Assembly: GCA_030248225.1 (NCBI GenBank)
Contig: JASANE010021330.1
Span: forward strand, 32,324 to 96,323
Source: Trileptium ribeirensis
Lineage: Eukaryota > Nematoda > Enoplea > Enoplida > Thoracostomopsidae
DNA length: 64,000 bases
Reading direction: 5' to 3'
Part shown: positions 36,801 through 44,060 of the stretch, in pieces
Position numbering within the stretch: position 1 is the first letter of the stretch
Layout of the letters: every line of letters starts with the position of its first letter
The notes under the pieces: model-generated
What the model was told of the DNA's origin: nothing
What the model saw: only the letters and a program-made list of their open reading frames with translations
Database searches by the model: none
Program-made: the position numbers and the translations under genes

Positions 36801-39246
36801 ATGAGTGTAATGTTACTCTTTGGATTAATATGCAGATATTAATTTTTTGTTGGATTTCGTTGTCCGAACGTCTTTCAGTCTCCTTAGTGTAATATCAGTC
36901 TGTCTGTAAACGGCGTTTTAAGAAATTTATTGCATAGAAATACCTTTGCGTTTTGAGTATGGGAAATTTGGTTAATCTAAGGAAGCTAGGTAGATCGTAG
37001 CTGATGATACCTTTGGTATTGGTGACATTTTGATATTGAATTTAAGTCACCATCGAAAGGTGTAGTTTTAACATACTGTACGTTTGCTGTTTTAAGTCTA
37101 TGCGTGATCGGCACTATTCTTAATACGCATTAAATTTCTTTAAATGACTGCTGATTTGAACTTTATGAAACTTCAGTAATTATTGTAGGACACAATGACT
37201 TCTCAATAACGCAAGCGCGAAATGTGTTTTAAACTACAGTTTCTACTTGGCGTTTCGCGTGTCCTCATTTTATGGAGGTCTATGAGGAATCGTTAAGCAT
37301 ATTTCAAATAGATTTCTTGGTTCTATAGATTGATTTCCGAAAGAAATATAAAAATTAGCTTCCACATTGGCTTTATATCGAAAACATTATTTATAATATT
37401 TTGTGAAAGTTATACTATTTAATACGGTAGAATCCGCATAGTTTAAATTGATATTATAAACAAAGTCTGGCTTCAAAAAATGGGGATGGGGCCGGGCTCT
37501 GTCAGTTGCGGTGCTCCCTGGCAAAAACATGTACATTACGTTTGGAGCCATCTGGCAATAATGTTAGCCAGGGCCCCTTTGTGCGCGCATCCCAATTCCG
37601 AAACACGGGGTACCCCCCCCCGGCAAAATTTTATTGAATGGGGAAGTCAGAAAGTACATCTGACATTGTTCTGAACTAATTTGGTGATTGTTTAACAAGT
37701 GACGTACTCTTACTTTCCGGAAAAACCAACGAGTTATTGACGAAATTAACTATCACAAATACGCAGTACGTTTTTTTACAGTGCATGTTCTTTTTAATGT
37801 ACTACGATACTAAATTATTAAAAGGAGACAATACATAAAAATCCTGTTTATGTAAAGTCCGCGCTAGAAAACTGCGTTATAACATGGTTAGAGCATCAAG
37901 CGGTAGCGAAGATATGACCAGTTGCCTTGAAAACAAATGGTAAGATCGCGCTTACTGAAATGTTACACATTTTAAAAATGTGGGTTTTTGTTTACAGGTA
38001 ATGCGATCATACATTCTTTATGATAGTGATTTAAACAAAAGGTCTCCTACTATTTACTGTTGGGCTTTTCAACATATGCGAAATCCAGAATTTTCGAGTG
38101 CCACAGCTGATTGTAGCCAATTTGTACGCCCTGTTGTAGGACCGCCGGGATTTCTGCGAAATTTTCCTGGGACATTTCGTGACAAATTTGCAGTTAGGAT
38201 CATATCGCCTTGAAGTTGTTGTTGTAGGTAAAGTGTTTTTAAGATTTCGACCGATAACTTTTAAGGCAAAATTTTTTTGTTTCAAGATGAACCCGGCCAC
38301 TGAAAAGTTATATCAAGATGGATCAAACCAATCGTTGCAACTACAACAGCTTTATAATGGTATCGACACGCCGCGTAACGACGTTTCGCAAGTGTCCCCA
38401 CAGATTCAAACAGCAAGTACGCAGCAGTATAATCAACAATGCCCGGCGCAACGAGTGTCGCCTAATCTAGCTGCACCTGGTTCCCTGCAACAATCTTCAA
38501 GCCCCGAATCTGTCGTTTTACCACACAACGCTAATCCCACACAATTGCAGCCACAACACGTACAACTTTATATACCTCCACATATGCGAAATCCCGTATT
38601 TTCGAGTGCCGCAGCTGCCGGTGGCCAATTTGTACGCCCTGTTGCAGGACCGCCGGGATTTCCACGAAATTTTCCTGGGACTTTTCCGCTACTGCCTGGT
38701 ACTGCGAATGCGAATATTCCCACTCACCTTTTCCCACTACCAACAACAGTAATGCAAACAGCTGCAGGTGGTGCGGGTACAACAGCAATTTCGACCCATC
38801 AGCAAGCTGCTGTGCTTTTAGCAGCGGCCCAAGCGCGGATGGGAACGTTTCCTCTTAAAACTAACGTAAATTTAGGCGTCGCAGGACCACGGGTCGCCTC
38901 AAATGGTTTCAATGGGCTACTTGGTGGGGGTAGTAATATAGGTATGCCTGGTAGCAATTTCATAGTGACCTCAGCAACAACAACTGACCAAAACGATGCG
39001 CCTCAAAAGTTGAAAAACCAACACGTTCAGTCAGCTGTTTGTAGCACATGTGGTTGCCACGGTGATCTAGCTGCCGGAGAGAGTAGATCGTCAGGCATCG
39101 CAACGTCAATGTCGCCACAACGTTCGCGTTCGTTTGTGAAACCGCGGACGATCGATTCAGCCACGCAGACCAAGTCAAGTGGCGAGATTGTACCTACGCG
39201 GCTTTACTATGACAATGGGTCGACAGCAGCCGTAAATGGAAATTAA
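10129..39246 (+). CDS. egl: egalitarian homologue (EXD1-like RNA-binding dynein adaptor), 13 coding exons
   Basis: Joined exons give 2730 nt (909 residues), every junction in phase, no internal stop. In Drosophila, Egl binds localised mRNAs and links them, with BicD and dynein light chain, to minus-end dynein transport. Layout: residues about 25-105, 130-195 and 220-290 are three winged-helix-like modules (first holds TIHDLSCQFGARNFTPEM). Residues about 380-550 form an RNase D/EXD1 3'-5' exonuclease fold (IISVDFKLVTLGD, FHDCKRISNLL, FWSQRPLTDEM). Residues 591-909 are Q/P/A/G-rich, with CSTCGC and, at 883-885, a TQT LC8-type motif. Of the DEDDy catalytic residues only D387 seems kept (K389, I447, L532, E536 replace the rest), so nuclease activity is unlikely, as reported for mouse EXD1. 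Drosophila Egl is similar in length (about 1000 residues). The first exon is the least certain. A poly(A) signal close to the stop is not obvious; an AATAAA lies near 40372. Confidence 0.9.
10926..12010 (+). repeat. Dispersed repeat family, copy 1 (intron 1)
   Basis: About 1.1 kb, similar in the same orientation to 31259-32135. Shared landmarks run from CATAACTC and the CTCATTC-AACCGG block near the start to CACGCAAAAG and TACCTATGCTTCA near the end. The interior consists of repeated phrases (GGAAGCAA, CGACCCAAAATTC, TTCTGACGTCCT), so the element contains a degenerate internal repeat. It is non-coding and unclassified. Confidence 0.75.
11133..11314. repeat. Tandem duplication, 91-bp unit
   Basis: The unit starting CTTCACAGACTTCTCGGAA is present at 11133-11223 and again at 11224-11314, almost unchanged. 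It is a recent local duplication inside the dispersed repeat of intron 1. Confidence 0.9.
12890..13083 (+). CDS. egl: egl exon 2 (residues 18-82)
   Basis: Acceptor ATTGCAG at 12883-12889 and donor GTGAGA at 13084; the exon ends in phase 0. It encodes the first half of winged-helix module 1: ALLFFMDHLMSKTGSRTIHD and LSCQFGARNFTPEMREAVG, the most family-specific part of Egl. In Drosophila the N-terminal region also contacts BicD; whether that holds here is inference. Confidence 0.92.
13200..14460 (+). repeat. Dispersed repeat with about four degenerate internal units (intron 2); inverted partner at 21290-22030
   Basis: 13205-14090 contains about four diverged direct units of roughly 200 bp, with phrases such as CCTAAACCCATT, GAAAAGGCATGAAATATG and TAGACTATTCTTGATG. 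They are followed by a unique end (14100-14460). Both parts recur in reverse orientation in intron 4. Open frames at 14143-14451 and 14202-14558 lie inside this unique end and are not conserved between the copies, so they are not taken as genes. Confidence 0.7.
15101..15540 (+). repeat. Dispersed repeat, copy 1 (intron 2); second copy at 35911-36342
   Basis: A close same-orientation match to 35911-36342 runs from GTCGGTAATGGAACTACATT to AATAAAAACGCT. It includes a TTAGCTAATTACTAATTAAC block and a tail GGTTCTTGAGATCCGTCGGA followed by GAAC/GGAC words. The tail style is common in invertebrate non-autonomous repeats. There is no coding capacity and no superfamily can be given. Confidence 0.85.
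15541..16189. other. Intron 2 sequence, nothing recognised
   Basis: AT-rich intronic DNA. Two phrases around CACCTTTCTGTAC and GTGCTAATCGTG repeat about 150 bp apart (near 15855 and 16000), suggesting an old degenerate tandem repeat. No gene is seen. Confidence 0.4.
16190..17650. mobile_element. Foldback element, about 1.4 kb inverted repeat (intron 2)
   Basis: The two halves are diverged reverse complements centred near 16905, where TAGTAGAG and CTCTACTG flank a short loop. Each arm is about 700 bp and carries outer subrepeats. On the left these are AAAATATCGAAAACAAGC near 16292, 16376 and 16466, with their complements near 17330-17530 on the right. This is the architecture of Foldback-type elements, with long modular inverted repeats and no transposase. 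Its right end is only about 45-50 bp from the exon 3 acceptor. Confidence 0.8.
17697..17830 (+). CDS. egl: egl exon 3 (residues 83-126 plus two bases)
   Basis: Acceptor TTTTGTAG at 17689-17696; donor GTTAGT at 17831; ends in phase 2. It encodes the second half of module 1, EGLSEFLSQYPSLFKIDGDS, typical of the winged-helix wing and beta strands in the Egl family, then a Gly/Ser-rich linker. Confidence 0.9.
17831..19129. other. Intron 3
   Basis: Intronic DNA with an AT-rich TATATA-containing stretch near 18028-18115. No gene or recognisable element was found. Confidence 0.6.
19130..19226 (+). CDS. egl: egl exon 4 (residues 127-159)
   Basis: Acceptor GCTTTTAG at 19122-19129; donor GTAAGT at 19227; begins phase 2, ends phase 0. 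It encodes the first half of module 2: EQEAIDFFVKKLLKFG, then QIKSLLGHRSQ, a conserved Egl block. The upstream phase matches exon 3 exactly. Confidence 0.9.
20540..20730. other. G/C-homopolymer-rich patch in intron 4
   Basis: A short patch far richer in G and C than its surroundings, with runs of ten or more G near 20680 and several CCCC/GGGG tracts. A similar CCCCCCCC-containing patch lies at 37480-37640 in intron 12. It is non-coding and is probably part of a small dispersed repeat. Confidence 0.4.
21290..22030 (-). repeat. Inverted, shortened copy of the repeat at 13200-14460 (intron 4)
   Basis: The reverse complement of 21290-21620 aligns with the unique end at 14100-14460 (TGCCAGATTTGGCAA, GCCACTTTGACC). 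21870-22000 aligns with one internal unit (GGTTTCATTGACCCTAAATCC). An AT microsatellite sits between them. The pair lies in inverted orientation on either side of exons 3-4. Confidence 0.7.
21766..21838. repeat. AT dinucleotide microsatellite
   Basis: An uninterrupted AT run of about 73 bases inside intron 4. The apparent open frame across it is only an AT-repeat translation. Confidence 0.97.
22370..23075 (+). repeat. Dispersed repeat with internal units of about 155-175 bp (intron 4)
   Basis: Three degenerate direct units begin near 22380, 22556 and 22712 with GATGCAACCCTG-like words. Each contains a GAACAAAATGAGC-like word and GGTTGAGGAGATATGACC-like words. They are followed by a unique end with CACAAATAGATATTTCAAGC. 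The same layout is found at 28290-29130 and, inverted, at 8520-8960. It is a non-autonomous element of unknown class. Confidence 0.7.
23707..23847 (+). CDS. egl: egl exon 5 (residues 160-206)
   Basis: Acceptor TTTTCAG (23700-23706); donor GTTTGT at 23848; phase 0 at both ends. It encodes the second half of module 2: HVKDFTEFLYSHSDDFVVEG followed by DRVRLRKMPEPSTPIE, the same wing-like pattern (FL-xxx-F-xx-GD-V) as exon 3 and exon 7. Confidence 0.92.
24915..25148 (+). other. Unidentified 77-codon open frame in intron 5
   Basis: An ATG-initiated frame with protein-like composition (W-, K- and E-rich; includes FDERGKRAKWTNLCKPKF and EFMREWIRDFDKRTTLGYAF) ends about 120 bp before exon 6. It lacks an obvious acceptor or donor in phase with egl, and a second frame runs over it. 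It could be a transposon gene fragment or chance. No family is recognised. Confidence 0.2.
25271..25426 (+). CDS. egl: egl exon 6 (residues 207-258)
   Basis: Acceptor TTATTTCAAG ending at 25270; donor GTAAGG at 25427; phase 0 at both ends. It encodes the first half of module 3: QTALEFLRSVLEDQDVPIPM, DQLYQQFCNRFSHTVRQE. Helical pattern as in modules 1 and 2. Confidence 0.92.
25733..26855 (+). mobile_element. Non-autonomous hAT-type element with perfect 8-bp target duplication (intron 6)
   Basis: The ends are inverted copies starting CAGGGAATAACCGGAA (25733 onward; complement ends at 26855). They are flanked on both sides by CATATAAG (25725-25732 and 26856-26863). CAGGG-type termini and 8-bp target duplications are the hallmark of hAT transposons. 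The 1123-bp body has subterminal GGAACCG words and no transposase. The internal open frame at 25883-26179 resembles no protein known to me. The intact ends and duplication suggest a relatively recent insertion. A truncated relative is at 4198-4890. Confidence 0.9.
27893..28001 (+). CDS. egl: egl exon 7 (residues 259-294 plus one base)
   Basis: Acceptor TATTGCAG at 27885-27892; donor GTAGGC at 28002; starts phase 0 and ends one base into a codon. It encodes the second half of module 3: KELIYFLKLNRSVFFIRSNK then VSLVKSKPESD. Confidence 0.9.
28290..29130 (+). repeat. Dispersed repeat with internal direct units (intron 7)
   Basis: Same family and orientation as 22370-23075. Degenerate units carry GGTTGAGGAGATATTAC, GGGTCCATTGAACAGCC and similar words near 28555, 28725 and 28880. 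They are followed by the end block with GGCACAAATAGAGTTCTCGAGC near 29025. Non-coding. Confidence 0.65.
29131..31258. other. Intron 7, central part
   Basis: AT-rich intronic DNA; no gene or clear transposon was found. A 68-codon open frame starting at 31094 runs into the adjacent dispersed repeat and is not supported. Confidence 0.5.
31259..32135 (+). repeat. Dispersed repeat family, copy 2 (intron 7)
   Basis: Same-orientation partner of 10926-12010. Internal units of about 250 bp are visible, with GGAAGCAAG followed by TTGGTTTTATTTCATAG near 31500 and again near 31750. It ends about 100 bp before exon 8. Confidence 0.75.
32235..32668 (+). CDS. egl: egl exon 8 (residues 295-439)
   Basis: Acceptor GATTTAG at 32228-32234 gives the required phase 1; donor GTACGT at 32669; ends phase 0. 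The first half is an acidic, Ser/Asn-rich linker. The second half starts the exonuclease fold: AVTIISVDFKLVTLGDNEFF, GTMYGGLYIFDV, GLKDLLEAPDWTK. Motif I of DEDD nucleases is D-x-E; here it is D387-F-K389, so the second acid is missing. Confidence 0.93.
33058..33428. repeat. Tandem duplication, 186-bp unit (intron 8)
   Basis: Two near-identical copies (33058-33243 and 33244-33428) begin GTCAAATCCG and end CTGGCCAGTA. They differ at only a handful of positions. The unit is more GC-rich than its intronic surroundings and overlaps the minus-strand open frame at 33299-33703. Confidence 0.95.
33299..33703 (-). other. Unidentified 134-codon antisense open frame in intron 8
   Basis: One of the longest open frames outside egl, in a patch of raised GC. 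It includes GDAYPSLLCTKVPHAALRRA and SVRDNLIMVKLYWPVLRTAD. The C-terminal third lies in the tandemly duplicated unit. I recognise no family, and no splice signals or poly(A) signal were identified. It could be a transferred or transposon-derived fragment, or a nested gene. Confidence 0.25.
33902..33982 (+). CDS. egl: egl exon 9 (residues 440-466)
   Basis: Acceptor TGTCTTCAG ending at 33901; donor GTAAGC at 33983; phase 0 both ends. It encodes VFHDCKRISNLLNVQYKIKL QNVFDCQ, the motif II region of RNase D/EXD1-like domains. The catalytic Asp expected five residues after the conserved His is Ile (I447). Confidence 0.95.
34476..34630 (+). CDS. egl: egl exon 10 (residues 467-517 plus two bases)
   Basis: Acceptor TGTTTCAG ending at 34475; donor GTTTGT at 34631; ends phase 2. 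It encodes VANIILQHQKTNRALNDIKP, ISFLTLQRMYYP and a basic/Arg-Pro segment. This matches the helical part between motifs II and III in Egl/EXD1. Confidence 0.93.
34666..34761. repeat. Tandem duplication, 48-bp unit (intron 10)
   Basis: Two exact-looking copies of ATAAGTGCCTTTAATTTC... at 34666-34713 and 34714-34761, immediately downstream of exon 10. Probably a recent slippage or copy event. Confidence 0.95.
35367..35462 (+). CDS. egl: egl exon 11 (residues 518-549 plus two bases)
   Basis: Acceptor ATTTACAG ending at 35366; donor GTGAGG at 35463; starts and ends phase 2. It encodes FWSQRPLTDEMKLLAVEEAY VLVPNIYDTMV. FW-x-x-RPLT-x-x-M is a strong Egl/EXD1 signature. Motif III (Y-x3-D) is degenerate here, with L532 and E536 in those positions. 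Confidence 0.95.
35911..36342 (+). repeat. Dispersed repeat, copy 2 (intron 11)
   Basis: Same-orientation partner of 15101-15540 with the same start, the TTAGCTAATTACTAATTAAC block and the GAACGAACTAACAAACGGAC tail. The two copies differ by scattered substitutions and a short indel near 15128 (CGGAG repeated only in copy 1). Confidence 0.85.
36677..36797 (+). CDS. egl: egl exon 12 (residues 550-590)
   Basis: Acceptor TTATTTCAG ending at 36676; donor GTAATG at 36798; starts with one base of a split codon and ends phase 0. It encodes LFHQLCQEQIEFYIKQNDIN then SFRRDRGRRGLL, a helix and an Arg/Gly-rich end after the exonuclease fold. Confidence 0.88.
37480..37640. other. G/C-tract-rich patch in intron 12
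   Basis: A patch with GGGGATGGGGCCGGGC-like words and a run of nine C, similar in style to 20540-20730. It is non-coding and is probably a small dispersed repeat. Confidence 0.35.
37998..38213 (+). pseudogene. egl: Partial duplicate of egl exon 13; possible alternative terminal exon
   Basis: 38073-38177 copies 38581-38685 of the last exon at a constant offset of 508 bp without indels, with about ten to fifteen substitutions. The copy keeps the frame: HMRNPEFSS, QFVRPVVGPPGF, RNFPGTF. A good acceptor (TTTGTTTACAG ending at 37997) precedes it, and exon 12 ends in phase 0. Splicing to it would therefore add 71 codons and a stop at 38211-38213. Such an isoform would lack the LC8-type motif and the rest of the tail. 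It is either a decaying duplication or a real alternative end; sequence alone cannot decide. Confidence 0.6.
38287..39246 (+). CDS. egl: egl exon 13, terminal (residues 591-909 and stop)
   Basis: Acceptor TTTTTTTGTTTCAAG ending at 38286 joins exon 12 in phase 0. An open frame extends 36 codons upstream, but acceptor and phase favour 38287. It encodes a Gln/Pro/Ser-rich tail with YIPPHMRNP, VAGPPGFPRNFPGTF, an Ala-rich stretch and CSTCGC. Near the end is DSATQTKSS at residues 880-888 (TQT codons 39163-39171). TQT is the core of dynein light chain (LC8) docking motifs, which Drosophila Egl is known to use near its C-terminus. Stop TAA at 39244. Confidence 0.92.
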   Translation: MNPATEKLYQDGSNQSLQLQQLYNGIDTPRNDVSQVSPQIQTASTQQYNQQCPAQRVSPNLAAPGSLQQSSSPESVVLPHNANPTQLQPQHVQLYIPPHMRNPVFSSAAAAGGQFVRPVAGPPGFPRNFPGTFPLLPGTANANIPTHLFPLPTTVMQTAAGGAGTTAISTHQQAAVLLAAAQARMGTFPLKTNVNLGVAGPRVASNGFNGLLGGGSNIGMPGSNFIVTSATTTDQNDAPQKLKNQHVQSAVCSTCGCHGDLAAGESRSSGIATSMSPQRSRSFVKPRTIDSATQTKSSGEIVPTRLYYDNGSTAAVNGN

Positions 39247-41191
39247 TAATAATTACATTGATTGAAGTAGAACGATTATAGGCGTTGTGTGACAAAAATG
39301 ACTCTTTTGATTATAATACGCTAAGTTAATTTTTGGGAGAACGTATAATAATGTTGCTGTACAAAAAATATGTTGAAATGAAATTAACTTATTAGTTTCA
39401 TTATTTTAATGTACGTTTTTTCGATTTATCGATGCTTGATGTTAAGTTGTAGTTATACAATCAGTGAAAATTTAGACGGTTGCCGATAACTTGTAGCTGC
39501 TGTAGATATTAATTAACTATAATGATATAAAACTTGTAACATAATAATTGGCATTGAGTGATGACGGAAGGTGATGTTGCATTTTTGAGTAGTAATGCGA
39601 ATTTCATGGTTCCCAGCTATATACGCACTTATTATTAGTTGCTCTCTCCGTACGTTATTTTTGACAATCATCGGAAAATTATCCAAGTTGGCACTTTGAA
39701 GGATATCAACTATAATTTTTTTGGATTTATGTGCAAAATAAGGGATTATGTTCATTGTTCATTATTTAAAGGTTCTACGTGTGTCAGTGTATCGTTGCTT
39801 ATAAACATAGAAGTTGAGTAGTCTGAATGAACGAAAATTTGACTCAAACAAAATCATAAATGTATTAAATATGTACAACCGGACGCAAACCAACAAACCC
39901 ATGGTTCGGACAGACTAAATTAAAAGTTTAATTTAAGTAAATCTATTATATAGTATTTTTATAATTTGTCCAACCATATACCGATTCTGCTAAAGCTGAG
40001 TCTGTTTGGCTTAATCGTTGATGTTTAAAGAGGTGTTATCACAACACATATTTGGGTATTAAATAGTAACTCTAAAGACCAAATGTAATATGCAAAATTT
40101 CTCAATAATTGTCGGTACTAAATATGTAGCTAATCAAATGTAGTCTGGCAAATATTTTCCAATAACTCTCGGTACTGAAACGAACACATAATATAGCAAG
40201 TACCGGGTATGTAAGACAAACACGTACCTATAGTACGCTGCTACCAAATATTTCTGGAACCACATAGTTTGCATTTAAGACACCAGTTCTGATGTTTGGG
40301 CCTTAGATACACAGCAACAACGCTTATCCAACTAATTTTATGAGTAAAACTACACGGGCCAAAATTTTGCCAATAAATTGAGACAATTCAAGTCTCGCTA
40401 TGTCCGGAAGTCGCTGGTTGAAACAACACAGGAATTTTATGATCTAATATGAAATTTTTACTGGTCCGGGCCGACAAATGTAAAGGTTGCCGTCAGTAAT
40501 GTATTTACTATGTAATATATTAAATTATATTGTATGCATTTAATATATTATGTGTAATGTATATAGTAGCAAACAGCGACCTGTCAAGTGCACAATAACT
40601 ATGCGTCACATCAACAACTATTGAACACATTATTTTGGAGGACTTTTTGCCTCACCATAATGTCTTATTCGCAACGTCTCTCCTTCAGCAGCTAGTCAGC
40701 TTCCGTCTATTAATATGTGTGTGTGCGTCGTGATTTTACTGGTTTATCTGTCGATCTCCGGAATTATAATATTATGCTGTATCTTTATTTGAGATTTTTG
40801 GTGACCTGATATTATCACGATGGCTATTGGTTATCTGTTGTATAGTTAAGTTTTAATGGTCTACATGCCGTAAAAGGTTGAAACGCAATTTGTGGCAATC
40901 CTGTTGATTATTTGTGCGTTATTTTATGCGTTGCAGGCTTGTGGAATGTCAGCAATAACTATTGTGTAGTCTTTATCTCGGATCATTACGCGCAGAATTA
41001 TGACATCCCAAGTTGTCAGTCTGGCGTATTGTATCCGCGTTTTGATTGTACAATAAATTCTGCGAGGCAGTTGAATTATTTTACGTATAGGTTGTCCAAG
41101 TCGTTTTTGCTAGTTCTGTGGTATACGGAGTCAACAAACTGGATTTTAAAAACATATCGGCTATAGTTGTTTCTTTAACCCATCGCGAGCC
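39247..41191. other. Spacer between egl and the giant palindrome
   Basis: AT-rich DNA containing the egl 3' UTR. No convincing AATAAA was found close to the stop; one candidate is at about 40372. No further gene was found. Confidence 0.55.
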
Positions 41192-41518
41192 TAGGAAGTT
41201 CCCCAATCATTCTTGTGTGTGTTGGAGCTATCAAATATAAAGCAATGGAAACCTGGTGATGGGCGGTTTTAAGCTGCAACAGCTTGCCGCCCATGTATAT
41301 GAAAGCAATTTTCTAAAACTTTTAATTATATAACAAGGTTATTTAACTAAAATTCATTGACAGTAAACTATTTTTCATGATTTTTATTTATTAGTTATTG
41401 TAAATGGTAATCTATTTATGTCACCACTGCAACAATTTTTTATCTTGTGGTGATAACTAATTTATGAAACTCAAAATAATTTTAGTACGAACGGTTGAAA
41501 CCTGGACCTTATGAAATT

Positions 41519-42397
41519 TTTAGGCATTTCCCAAATAATTCACTGAAGTTCGACGAAAATGTTTGTAAATTTCGGGTATTTTCTTTTAGCCCCCCCAGCC
41601 CGAATTTGATCAATTTTGAAGATACAGAGCAGCTGATTTTGGTATCAATCTATTCAGCTCGATGAGGCTGTTCAGAAAATACTTATTTCACCTACATCCC
41701 TAAAGAAATTTTATTTTGATTTTTTGAGGTCCCAGTGGCCCCCCTTCGGGAACCCAAAAATTTTTTTCTTCGGAATATGGTCATGTTGGGTATCGTTCTA
41801 CTCTGTTTGATGAGAGAAATCTACTAGTGTGTATTTTATTGAAATCTACGTCACCGTTAGAAAGTTATGAGGGACCCAAGTAACCCTGAGGGGCTACTTT
41901 ATAATGTTAGAAAAAAAGAACAGCTTAGGGGGTTCGGGAGGCGGTAGCCCCCCGACTTAGGCTTAGTGTATGTCTGATATAAGGACCTTAGCTAAGACTA
42001 AGGCTTATTCTTAGTATATCGAGAACTGCATGGCCTGCATTTTATTTCAGCCCTGCAGGGTTACTTGGGCCCTCATAACTTTTTAACGGTGGCGTAGATT
42101 TCAATAAAATACACACCAGTAGATTTCTCACATCAAACCGAGTCGAACGGTACCAAACATGACCATATTCCGAAGAAAAAAATTATGGGTTCCCTTGGGG
42201 ACCATTGGGACCTCAAAAAATCGAAAATGTTCAGGGATGTGGGTGAAATGAGTATTTTCTGAACCGATTCATCGAGCTGAATGGATTGATACCAAAATCA
42301 GCTCTGTATCTTCAAAATAGACCAAATTCGGGCTGGGGCAGCTAAAAGAAAAGACCCATTACAACAAATGTTTCCCAAATCACTAAAAACATTAGGA
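41519..42397. mobile_element. Foldback element in left arm
   Basis: An inverted repeat within the arm. 41519-41900 mirrors 42055-42397 (shared words CCCAGCCCGAATTTG, CGGAATATGGTCATG, TACTTGGGCCCTCATAACTT with their complements). The core of about 150 bp contains CTTAGCTAAGACTAAGG and a GGGGGTTCGGGAGGCGG patch. No coding capacity; foldback/MITE architecture. A counterpart sits at 62815-63665. Confidence 0.85.
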
Positions 42398-43639
42398 AGT
42401 TCAGTTTTAACAATATATTTGCTGAAATCTTCGCGAATTTGGCCGTGAGCTATAATACTGCTACGCTATGTACGATTAATGTTTGTGTTTATAATTCCTA
42501 AACAGATGTGTTAAAGAGTATTCTACTGGGAGTGATGCAGTGGAGTGCATTATAAAAGGTATGGTAATTGAGCTTTTTAGCCATATTGCTAGCAGTTTGA
42601 GGTGTGGTAATTGGGATTTAATTTTCATCGCTAGCAATTTAGGTTAATATCGTAGTCTTAGTAGGAGATTAACAATCTTAGCCATATTGCCGCCGTAAGC
42701 TTGACAACGTTATTATACTGTTTGCTTTATGTCTACATAGACTTGGCGAAACGTTATTTTGTAGGCCTACTGAATTGTATTTTTGGGCCACGTGAAATTC
42801 TTTAATGCATATAGTAGTAGTAGTCGATGCCAGCTGATAACCTTGTTCATTCTGTAAACCCTTCTCCTTAATTTTTTTATCAAGAACAGATGAACGTCTT
42901 TTAACACATTTGTTTAGACTCGTATTTGTATTATTTTGAGATAAAATATGTGCATTTTCTAGTCACGCGAATATCGTGGGCTTGGGAAGCAAACGCTGCT
43001 GCTCTCACCCCGAACGTGGTAGTAGTTGTAATAGTGTGTTTAAGACAGTGTGGATTGAGAACATTAAGGGCGTGTTCACAGTGCATCCGATCCGTTCCCA
43101 AATAGTGTACATGCTGTAGGGTTCGTATTGCATTCGAAGCGATCGAGCACACACAATTTGGTGGTAGCCGAATTAAATTATGTGGTGTCAAAAATGCATA
43201 CACAATTAATTAGGCATCATATATCTTGGGCAGTCAATTTGGTCGTATCGAATCGGATGTAGAGTGATCTTGGCCTGATACTGTGCTCTCAGTCAGTATT
43301 TTACTTTGAACTATTATAATTGTTTGAGCGTTATTTGACGCTTGCATATCTCCTTTATTTTGAGGTGGTTGCAGCGATTGCTTTATCCTGTATATGATGT
43401 ACATTTTTATTAGATTTTTGTTGGGCACACACTTTATTTTAATCCATAACAAGTTGGGATTCTTTGGTTTACATGCTGCACGCTTTCGTCCACGTTGTAT
43501 AGGATGTCAGCCTTTTGTTGATATATATCTTTTGTTATTTGAAGTGACCGACTGCTCTTATGTTTGCTGTATATATATTGTTTGAAGTGTTTGTATTAGT
43601 TAAAATGATAATAACTACGGATAATGTTATATATTATAC

Positions 43640-44060
43640 TTATCCCAGCTTAGTAGGACCGAGGGCTTCGTCGACAGTTTGTTTTTGGAGCATTTTTCGA
43701 AATGGGTTGTGTAGTATTACTGGCGGATCCTGAAATTTTCGACAGTGGGTCTCCCTCTCTCCTCGCACCACCGCCTGCCGCGCGCCGAGGGTAAACGAAA
43801 ATTTTTTTGCGAAAATGTTCAAAAATATGATGAATTACAGCAAAAATTGGTGTATAATTGCCAAAAAAATTTATCGCTAATAAAAATCTCCCCGCTATCT
43901 ATTCTTCCAAAACCGGCCTTCGACACCGGACTTTAACCCATAATTGATCATGAAAATTTTGTGACACTGTTCATATTTTTACAAATTTTTGCTGGCCCAA
44001 CTTAGGTCTGGTGGGGGGTGGTGCCCGAGCCTTCCATTCTGAATCCGCTAATATTTGTGG
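43640..44060. mobile_element. MITE-like repeat in left arm (partner 61130-61545)
   Basis: The outer words GGCGGATCCTGAAATTTTC (near 43721) and CCATTCTGAATCCGC (near 44033) are imperfect inverted copies. The interior has a GC-rich CGCACCACCGCCTGCCGCGC patch followed by AT-rich DNA. The same sequence is inverted in the right arm. Open frames here shift between the two arms, so they are not counted as genes. Confidence 0.55.

Noticed and set aside
38179..38286. Upstream extension of the last egl open frame from an ATG at 38179
   Set aside because: A strong acceptor with a polypyrimidine tract ends at 38286 and joins exon 12 in phase, so the 36 extra codons are intronic.
38575..38600. YIPPHMRNP in Egl exon 13 as evidence for a DDX3/Ded1-type helicase
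   Set aside because: The short motif resembles the N-terminus of those helicases, but no helicase motifs exist in the gene; it is only a short linear motif in a disordered tail.
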